From Oopsacas minuta (Eukaryota > Porifera > Hexactinellida > Lyssacinosida > Leucopsacidae), in the NCBI GenBank assembly GCA_024704765.1, contig JAKMXF010000328.1, positions 1 to 64,000 on the forward strand: a stretch of 64,000 bases of DNA, written 5' to 3'. Made by a program: the position numbers and the translations under genes. Shown one piece after another: positions 60,301 through 64,000 of this stretch. Within the stretch, counting starts at the first letter, position 1, and the number at the start of each line of letters is the position of its first letter. The notes under the pieces are model-generated. The model had not been told where the DNA came from. It did not search any database and worked only from the letters and a program-made list of their open reading frames with translations.

Positions 60301-60893
60301 GAATGCCAATAAATGGAATTAGAAATTAAAATTCTAGGCGGATATTGAGGATAACGAAGCGAGTAGCGATCAAAAGCATCAAGAAATTTAGTTGCTTCAT
60401 AACTAAGATAAACTTCATAATGTTTTTTCATAGTATTCATATGACATGCTTTGATAAAGTTTCGTCGAAAAATTTCATTGTGATCAAAAGAACCCTCCAA
60501 ATTACCAAGGGGACCAAAATACCATTATATTCAAATGTTTGGAAACTACTAATCTCGATTCTTGAGGAATGATAACTTACCAATAAACAAATTTGCACCA
60601 ATATCAAGATTTTTGTGATGGGCAGAAGGCTTATTCACTCGGATAGGTTTATTAAAGATTTTAATCATGTTCATTATTTTTATTGCATAATCCGCATCTC
60701 TTTCCGTTGAAAATTCGACAAAACCATAACCTTGAGGCTGTTGTGTAATACGATCTCGAGGCATATGTACACTTTGAACATGCCCAGCTTGCAGAAAGAA
60801 TTCCCAAAGCAATGATTCAGTAATCCCTTCATCTAATCCACCAACATAAATAGTAGCGTCCTGATTACGTTCATTAATGGGACCAGCTGCCAT
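48327..60893 (-). CDS. SF3B4: Splicing factor 3B subunit 4 (SAP49), two coding exons
   Basis: Join 60893-60581 with 48937-48327, 924 bp, 307 residues. It is a nuclear U2 snRNP component that, within SF3b, contacts pre-mRNA near the branch site. The ATG at 60893 opens [23 protein letters not shown]1 spans about residues 13-91 (RNP2 IYVGGL, RNP1 QGYGFVEF at about 54-61). RRM2 spans about 100-179 ([14 protein letters not shown] at 142-149). The junction is exact: ATT-G, donor GTAAGT (60580-60575), acceptor TTTTAG, GG-AAC restores [11 protein letters not shown]. The conserved [10 protein letters not shown] linker follows. The C-terminus is short (about 110 residues, [13 protein letters not shown], ending PPSLYQQVY) and lacks the long Pro/Gly-rich tail of vertebrate SF3B4 (about 424 residues). 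An acceptor just upstream of the ATG implies a 5' UTR intron. Confidence 0.95.
49424..49465. repeat. 10-bp microsatellite
   Basis: Four tandem copies of ATCATGTAAA with slight variation, inside the SF3B4 intron. Confidence 0.85.
49948..50130. mobile_element. 183-bp pogo/Tigger-type MITE
   Basis: The left end reads CAATGTAATAACTCGTTAAT and the reversed right end reads CAGTAGAACTTCGTTAATAC, followed by TA (50131-50132). Inner copies of TTAATACGTA are arranged as subterminal repeats. The left TA is degraded. The CAGTAGAAC start links it to the Tigger group. Confidence 0.65.
50397..51741 (+). mobile_element. Tc1-like element D in the SF3B4 intron
   Basis: 1345 bp with about 26-bp identical inverted ends beginning CAGGGTGGAAAGAAATTGAT. 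TA follows the right end (51742-51743); the left flank reads TC, so one target base is mutated or the end shifted. The transposase has a single frameshift, which makes this one of the youngest Tc1 copies here. Its ends share CAGGGTG with elements C and E. Confidence 0.9.
50602..51668 (+). pseudogene. Tc1-like DD34E transposase, one frameshift
   Basis: The ATG at 50602 opens [20 protein letters not shown]. The first HTH is [20 protein letters not shown], then a frameshift near 50775 in the hinge. The remainder is open to TAA at 51668. It includes [20 protein letters not shown] (second HTH), [15 protein letters not shown] (Asp 1), [16 protein letters not shown] (Asp 2; the usual Ala-Pro-Ala-His is here ALGH) and [14 protein letters not shown] (Glu, 34 residues on). 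It ends GGYIGK like element C, its close relative. The length of about 355 codons is complete. Confidence 0.9.
51742..52369. other. Spacer; possible hAT terminus
   Basis: CAGTGGTTCCCAAACTTGGG near 52008 is a typical hAT end and could be the left end of the element whose transposase remnant starts at 53791, with the mariner-like element E inserted between. No matching duplication was found. Confidence 0.35.
52370..53677 (+). mobile_element. Tc1/mariner-type element E
   Basis: 1308 bp with inverted ends CAGGGTGTCTAATAAGTTCT, identical over about 24 bp and flanked by TA (52368-52369 and 53678-53679). It encodes an IS630-type transposase on the plus strand, antisense to SF3B4. The end sequence differs from those of elements C and D beyond CAGGGTG. 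Confidence 0.92.
52528..53555 (+). pseudogene. IS630/Tc1-mariner transposase, element E
   Basis: The ATG at 52528 opens [20 protein letters not shown]. Stops and shifts lie around 52620-52700. The next frame runs [20 protein letters not shown] (HTH), [20 protein letters not shown] and [13 protein letters not shown] shift near 53100 leads to [20 protein letters not shown] and [14 protein letters not shown] (Asp 2). After another shift comes [20 protein letters not shown], with Asp as third residue. The first acidic position reads SEEK where DEK is usual, so Asp-to-Glu may have occurred. The end is GGYIE with TAA at 53555. Dead copy with four or more disruptions. Confidence 0.85.
53791..55144 (+). 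pseudogene. hAT transposase remnant 5 (ZMYM1-like)
   Basis: The ATG at 53791 opens [24 protein letters not shown] zinc finger is split by one shift near 53990 ([11 protein letters not shown], then [20 protein letters not shown] and QTDVVFCF). The RNase-H core keeps [19 protein letters not shown] with [20 protein letters not shown] (54334-54558). The C-terminal dimerisation motif near 54970 reads [19 protein letters not shown], and reading ends at 55144. At about 1.35 kb the gene is much shorter than the 2.2 kb usual for this group, so large internal deletions occurred as well as frameshifts. Confidence 0.8.
55402..55808. mobile_element. 407-bp hAT-type MITE rich in ACAAATACAAAT
   Basis: The ends are CAGACATGGCCAAATACAT and the complement of TAGACATAGGGTCAAATACAT. 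The flanks are CTTTGGTG (55394-55401) and CCCTGGTG (55809-55816), an imperfect 8-bp duplication with six matches. The body is full of ACAAATACAAATAC runs on both arms. No ORF. Confidence 0.7.
55817..56863. other. Intronic spacer; no gene recognised
   Basis: AT-rich with no assignable ORF. Nothing repeats elsewhere in the window as far as I can see. Confidence 0.4.
56864..58163 (-). mobile_element. mariner element, full length
   Basis: 1300 bp, the classic mariner size, with inverted ends CCGAGTGTTCAATAARTTCG flanked by TA (56862-56863 and 58164-58165). The ends differ at two positions within about 27 bp. The transposase is on the minus strand, the same sense as SF3B4. Confidence 0.93.
56922..57985 (-). 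pseudogene. mariner D,D34D transposase, two or three frameshifts
   Basis: The ATG at 57985 opens [20 protein letters not shown]. Two HTH motifs follow ([36 protein letters not shown]). A shift near 57570 leads to [20 protein letters not shown] with Asp 1. Next are [20 protein letters not shown] (Asp 2) and, past a break near 57160, IEHPP. A further shift gives [20 protein letters not shown] with Asp 3, 34 residues on. It ends [13 protein letters not shown] and TAG at 56922. About 354 codons, complete in length. The D,D34D spacing defines mariner rather than Tc1. Confidence 0.92.
58284..58427. mobile_element. 144-bp GC-rich hAT-type MITE
   Basis: The ends are CATAGGCGTA and the complement of CATAGGCGTC. 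The flanks are CCACCTAA (58276-58283) and CCACCTAT (58428-58435), an 8-bp duplication with one mismatch. The interior has G and C runs unlike the surrounding AT-rich intron. The ORFs on both strands across it are by-products of its composition. Confidence 0.82.
58436..59079. other. Intronic spacer; no gene recognised
   Basis: A 73-codon ORF at 58582-58803 carries no motif. Otherwise AT-rich with stops. Confidence 0.4.
59080..60430 (+). repeat. Dispersed non-coding repeat, copy split by unrelated sequence
   Basis: 59080-59135 matches the start of the family (ACATTATTTGCCACTGATCA, then GCCAATAT). 60155-60430 matches its later part (TACATCATCATGACTACAAA, GCCCAGATTACCAACCAAAA, TAGCGATCAAAAGCATCAAG). 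The roughly 1 kb between has no recognisable gene and may be an inserted element or a longer version of the family. Lies in the SF3B4 intron about 150 bp from its donor site. Confidence 0.55.
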
Positions 60894-60908
60894 TATAGGC
60901 CTGTTAAT

Positions 60909-60935
60909 TCTGAAAAGAAAAGAGAATAAACCCAA
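60909..60935 (-). other. 3' splice site upstream of the SF3B4 start codon
   Basis: On the minus strand the sequence TTTATTCTCTTTTCTTTTCAG precedes AATTAACAGG and then the ATG at 60893. The long pyrimidine tract and CAG make a strong acceptor, with the exon starting at 60909. This implies at least one non-coding 5' exon further upstream, either between 60.95 and 61.25 kb or beyond the transposon at 61257-63575. Confidence 0.7.
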
Positions 60936-61256
60936 AATAGTATTGAGCACATATATACAGCGTTATATGGTACGAAGAACACTTCTGTTCATAAATGTCC
61001 CACATATATCAAATTTTTACATCAAATTAGTATTTTAGAATAAAATACGTAATATATTATTAAAAGAATGTATTATATTTACTTTTACATAGGTAGTCGC
61101 GTAGACACGCATGAATTATCTATGTTCGTAACCTACTTAATTTAAGGGCATCACATAGGTTCAGAAAAATGAACCAAAGATATGTGACCAGGTTAGCAAT
61201 AACAGGGGGGTTTTGGCTAGAATACATGTATTAAATATTTGTAGAACGGAAAAATT
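60936..61256. other. Gap between SF3B4 and the CACTA-like element
   Basis: About 320 bp without an ORF. It could hold SF3B4 promoter or 5' UTR sequence, but no core promoter motif stands out. Confidence 0.35.
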
Positions 61257-61491
61257 ACACAGCCCTGCGGAAAAAAAATTTTATTTGCTGATTGTTATTG
61301 CAAAACATTTTCTAATCCACATTTTAATACTGATTTTAAATAATTTTGTAAAATATACGTATCACGTCTAGTTTTTTTGCAAAATTATTTTTAAATATTG
61401 GTGTATTTATCGATGAATGCATGATACCTCTACAAGTAAAATAGTGAAAATCTGCCATTTATAAATTTTTACTAAGAATTACAATAAAATT

Positions 61492-61497
61492 TTTATT
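61492..61497 (-). terminator. Polyadenylation signal of the 564-residue ORF
   Basis: AATAAA on the minus strand about 38 bp downstream of the stop codon and inside the transposon ends, so the element appears to carry its own 3' processing signal. A TATATA at 63276-63281, about 50 bp upstream of the ATG, could serve as its TATA box. Confidence 0.55.
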
Positions 61498-61534
61498 GAT
61501 AATATAATCTTAGTTAATAAATAATTTGAATATA

Positions 61535-63229
61535 TTAGTCTGAATCAGGAGTAAATTTCCGGTTTTTTGACATTCTAGCATGAATAACATCAATACAATC
61601 TCTCTTGAGGCACCAGCAGTAATCAGCCATCATATGAACGTCCCACCTCCCCTGATATCGTGTTTCCATTGTTTTTATGTCTTGGTGGAATCGTTCACCT
61701 TGCTCCTCGGAAACAGCTCCAAGATTCTCTGGAAAATAGTCAATATGACTGTGAAGAAAGTGAACTTTTACACTCATATTGCAGCCGAGATTCTTGTAAG
61801 ATTCAATCAACTCATTCACAAGTATTTTATAATTAGGAGATTTCGTATTTCCCAAGAAGTTTTTCATGACATCTACAAATGCATTCCATGTACATTTTTC
61901 TTTGCATATCATAGAATTTGAAAAATTATCATCTCGAACAAGTTGTCTTATCTGAGGACCGTCGAATATACCGGCTTTTCTTTTTTCATCACTTAGGTAG
62001 TAAAATTTCTCGGTAATATATTTGAAACAATTTCCTTCTTTATCTAATGCCCTTACAAACTGTTTCATCAATCCTAATTTTATATGAAGTGGTGGAAGCA
62101 AAATCTTGAGAGGATCCACTAGAGGCTCGTGAATAATGGTCTTATCTCCAACATTAAGATTGGTTCTAGCTGGCCAGCTCTGTCTAGAATAGTGTTCGCT
62201 CTTTGCACGACTGTCCCATAAGCATAAAAAACAAGGGTATTTTGTATATCCTGATTGCTGTCCCAAAAGAATGCATATGATCTTTAAGTCACCACAGATT
62301 ACCCAATTGTGCTGGTGATAATTAATTTTATGAAGCACAATTTTCATGTTATCATATCGTTCCTTTAAACTTACTGAATGTCCAATTGGTATGGAACTAA
62401 ATTTGTTGCCATTATGAAGTAGAACACATTTCAAACTTTGTTTTGAACTATCAATAAAGAGTCTCCAATCATTAGGTACATACGGACATCCAAGAGCATT
62501 AACTAGCGGTGAAACATCATGACAAAACACAAATCCGTCTTCCATTATGAAATATTTCAAAAATTCGATCTCTCTGTTCCTATATGAGTAAAATTTTGTT
62601 TCTGGGAGAAGCAAGTTTTTTTCTTTTAGCCTAGAACCTAACAACTCCGCAGATTCTTTAGGTAAATCTAAATCACGTACCAAATCATTTAATTCAGACT
62701 GATTAAATAACTGTGGAGAATTAGAACGAGATAATACACACGGAATAAAATCCTCATCTTCTCTAATTAATGAATCTCTAGTTTCACAATCATCAATTTC
62801 CGAGATAACATCCAAATTAGTAAATTTTGGAACAGGTACATCAATAGAATGGGGAACGGGTCGTATTGCTGAATGTAAATTTGGATACTTGATCAATGAC
62901 TTGGTTTTAGCATTGAATCCGGAAATATTCGCCATACAAAAGTAACAATCGCTAATGTGATTTTGTGGCTCTCTCCATATCATTGGAATTCCAAAACTTA
63001 AACTCTTTCTGATTCCTTTTGTCCATTGTCTCAAATTTTCTACACAAGATCGGCACACTGTATGTGGAGCCCATGTTTTGTCTTGATCACCTAATCTCAT
63101 TCCAAAATATTCTAAATATGCTTTTTTAACAAATCCTGTTATTGCCATAGTTTGTTTAGAAGTCATAAAACTCCCACAAATATAACAAAAGACGTCTGGA
63201 TCATTACTGCACCTTCTCCGATAAGCCAT
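61535..63229 (-). CDS. Intact 564-residue Cys-rich putative transposase
   Basis: The ATG at 63229 (MAYRRRCSNDPDVFCYICGS) is chosen because the frame upstream lacks another ATG. There is one exon, with stop at 61535. N-terminal Cys pairs C15-x2-C18 and C59-x2-C62 recall a ZAD-like zinc finger, and a third pair is C95-x2-C98. The middle has WRLFIDSSKQSLKCVLLHNG and, after some 50 residues, NWVICGDLKIICILLGQQSG. YTKYPCFLCLWDSR follows, an Asp, Asp, CxxC-insert order seen in RNase-H-fold transposases of the CACTA/KDZ type. The C-terminal part has GAVSEEQGERFHQD with a candidate catalytic Glu, then GRWDVHMMADYCW. From memory, similar unnamed proteins occur in many copies in arthropods and Hydra. 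Function is inferred from layout and the enclosing TIRs. A domesticated gene is the alternative. Confidence 0.8.
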   Translation of the reverse strand: MAYRRRCSNDPDVFCYICGSFMTSKQTMAITGFVKKAYLEYFGMRLGDQDKTWAPHTVCRSCVENLRQWTKGIRKSLSFGIPMIWREPQNHISDCYFCMANISGFNAKTKSLIKYPNLHSAIRPVPHSIDVPVPKFTNLDVISEIDDCETRDSLIREDEDFIPCVLSRSNSPQLFNQSELNDLVRDLDLPKESAELLGSRLKEKNLLLPETKFYSYRNREIEFLKYFIMEDGFVFCHDVSPLVNALGCPYVPNDWRLFIDSSKQSLKCVLLHNGNKFSSIPIGHSVSLKERYDNMKIVLHKINYHQHNWVICGDLKIICILLGQQSGYTKYPCFLCLWDSRAKSEHYSRQSWPARTNLNVGDKTIIHEPLVDPLKILLPPLHIKLGLMKQFVRALDKEGNCFKYITEKFYYLSDEKRKAGIFDGPQIRQLVRDDNFSNSMICKEKCTWNAFVDVMKNFLGNTKSPNYKILVNELIESYKNLGCNMSVKVHFLHSHIDYFPENLGAVSEEQGERFHQDIKTMETRYQGRWDVHMMADYCWCLKRDCIDVIHARMSKNRKFTPDSD

Positions 63230-63578
63230 ATGATAATAAAATATCAAAATAGTAGACTATAGTACAATAAAGCTGTATATAACAAAAATAAAAATAAAAA
63301 AATTATGTAGAAAAGAATGGAGTTAAAGGGACTAATTAGAAAATGCAATAAAGCACGCATCTGTTTATTTCAAAAGACAAAAATTCACACATGTATCAAA
63401 TATAATCATTTATTCTAGGGAAGTGTTCTTAAAAAAATCGACTTACATTAAAATGACATTTGAGTAAAAACGAGACGTGATAGGGGAATTCTGATGACAG
63501 ATTGAGAATCAGCATACTCAAGTTAACTAAAAACAACCCATGGATAATAATCAGCAAATTTGACGCAGGGCAGTGTTA

Positions 63579-64000
63579 TCAAACAAAATATGCTGAAAAA
63601 TTATTAGAAATGTGCCAAATATGCATCTATCAAAAATATTTGGTAAAAACAGCAATCCTTTGATGCATTGTAAGACGTTAAATATTGCATCTTTCGTTAC
63701 AAATTGGAAGTGAAGCGATCCTCAGTTGACTAAATCATCAAAAGTTGGACATGAATTATGAAAAATTAAAAGAATTACTTTTAGAATACCTATGTCACTA
63801 AAATATTTGCGTATATATAGTATCCACATGAGTAATTCAAAGAGTAGTTTTCAATAGAACCACTATTATTCAGATCAGTGGTTATAACTCGTATTTACGT
63901 AAAATTCAAAAGATATTGTGGGAAAATACGGGAAAAAATAAAAGAAGTGGGAAAATACGGGAAAAAATAAAAGAAGTGGAAAAAACTCATTCTAAACAAC
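63579..64000. other. No gene; 31-bp tandem repeat at the end
   Basis: AT-rich. From about 63918 to the end a unit of GGGAAAATACGGGAAAAAAT plus AAAAGAAGTG is repeated just over twice. The window stops within or just after it. Confidence 0.6.

Larger units (their letters stand above)
48938..60580 (-). other. 11.6-kb transposon-filled intron of SF3B4
   Basis: This phase-1 intron runs from GTAAGT at 60580 to a TTCCATTTTAG acceptor at 48938. It contains, from 49.9 to 60.4 kb, a pogo MITE, a Tc1, a mariner-like element, a hAT remnant, two hAT MITEs, a mariner and a dispersed repeat. That leaves about half unassigned. Most transposase genes lie antisense to SF3B4; only the mariner at 56864-58163 is in the sense direction. 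Confidence 0.9.
61257..63575 (-). mobile_element. CACTA/CMC-like transposon with intact ORF
   Basis: 2319 bp. The left end reads CACAGCCCTGCG and the reversed right end reads CACTGCCCTGCG, 11 of 12 identical. After a short indel both continue ATTTGCTGATTRTTAT, so the inverted repeat reaches about 30-38 bp. Both ends are flanked by TTA (61254-61256 and 63576-63578). CACWG ends with a 3-bp duplication are typical of the CACTA/EnSpm and Chapaev-type groups (CMC). A 3-bp duplication by itself is weak, but the ends, spacing and single ORF filling the interior agree. Unlike the other elements here the gene has no stop or frameshift. Confidence 0.75.

Noticed and set aside
61580-61921. 113-codon plus-strand ORF
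   Set aside because: Exact antisense shadow of the 564-codon gene.
1-64000. tRNA, rRNA or LTR retrotransposon genes
   Set aside because: I saw no cloverleaf-like sequence, no rRNA stretch and no reverse transcriptase motif (YXDD) in a credible context, though a dedicated scan was not possible.

Overview
The window is AT-rich animal DNA, most likely from an arthropod-like invertebrate. The evidence is one spliced nuclear gene with GT-AG introns and RRM domains, together with animal-type transposons: Tc1/mariner, pogo/Tigger, hAT, PIF/Harbinger, P-like, MULE, Helitron and a CACTA-like element. There are no operons, no ribosome-binding-site logic and no viral or bacterial gene blocks. I cannot name the species. 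Almost all recognisable coding sequence comes from mobile elements, and most of it is broken by stops and frameshifts.

Layout. 1-9.4 kb: a MULE with long terminal inverted repeats (1287-3320), one copy of a dispersed non-coding repeat, a tandem repeat and unrecognised coding-like debris. 9.4-16.9 kb: a decayed Tc1 copy, then a three-level nest. A Ginger/KRBA2-like element (11049-16880) contains a PIF/Harbinger element (11272-15512), which contains a Tc1 element (11427-12798). A 90-bp hAT MITE also sits in the outer element. 17.4-20.6 kb: a complete hAT element with a perfect 8-bp target duplication. 21.4-26.1 kb: a degenerate Helitron split by a Tc1 element and missing the first half of its helicase. 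27.1-28.3 kb: a cluster of the dispersed repeat. 29.5-35 kb: two P-element/THAP9-like pseudogenes facing each other. 35.7-46.6 kb: three hAT remnants, a Tigger element (40627-42589), and a 622-bp element built of GCATTAGGTCGAATTT units with a 12-bp flanking duplication.

The only clear host gene is SF3B4 (splicing factor 3B subunit 4, SAP49) on the minus strand. Coding exons at 60893-60581 and 48937-48327 join exactly across an 11.6-kb intron. That intron holds a Tc1, a mariner-like element, a hAT remnant, a mariner, three MITEs and a dispersed repeat. Just upstream, on the same strand, is the most notable element: a 2319-bp transposon (61257-63575) with CACWGCCCTGCG ends and TTA target duplications. 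It carries one uninterrupted 564-codon ORF, while nearly every other transposase in the window is broken. The protein has Cys pairs and an apparent RNase-H/DDE-like layout. It looks like a CACTA/Chapaev-type (CMC) or unclassified transposase and is the best candidate here for a poorly described, possibly recently active system.
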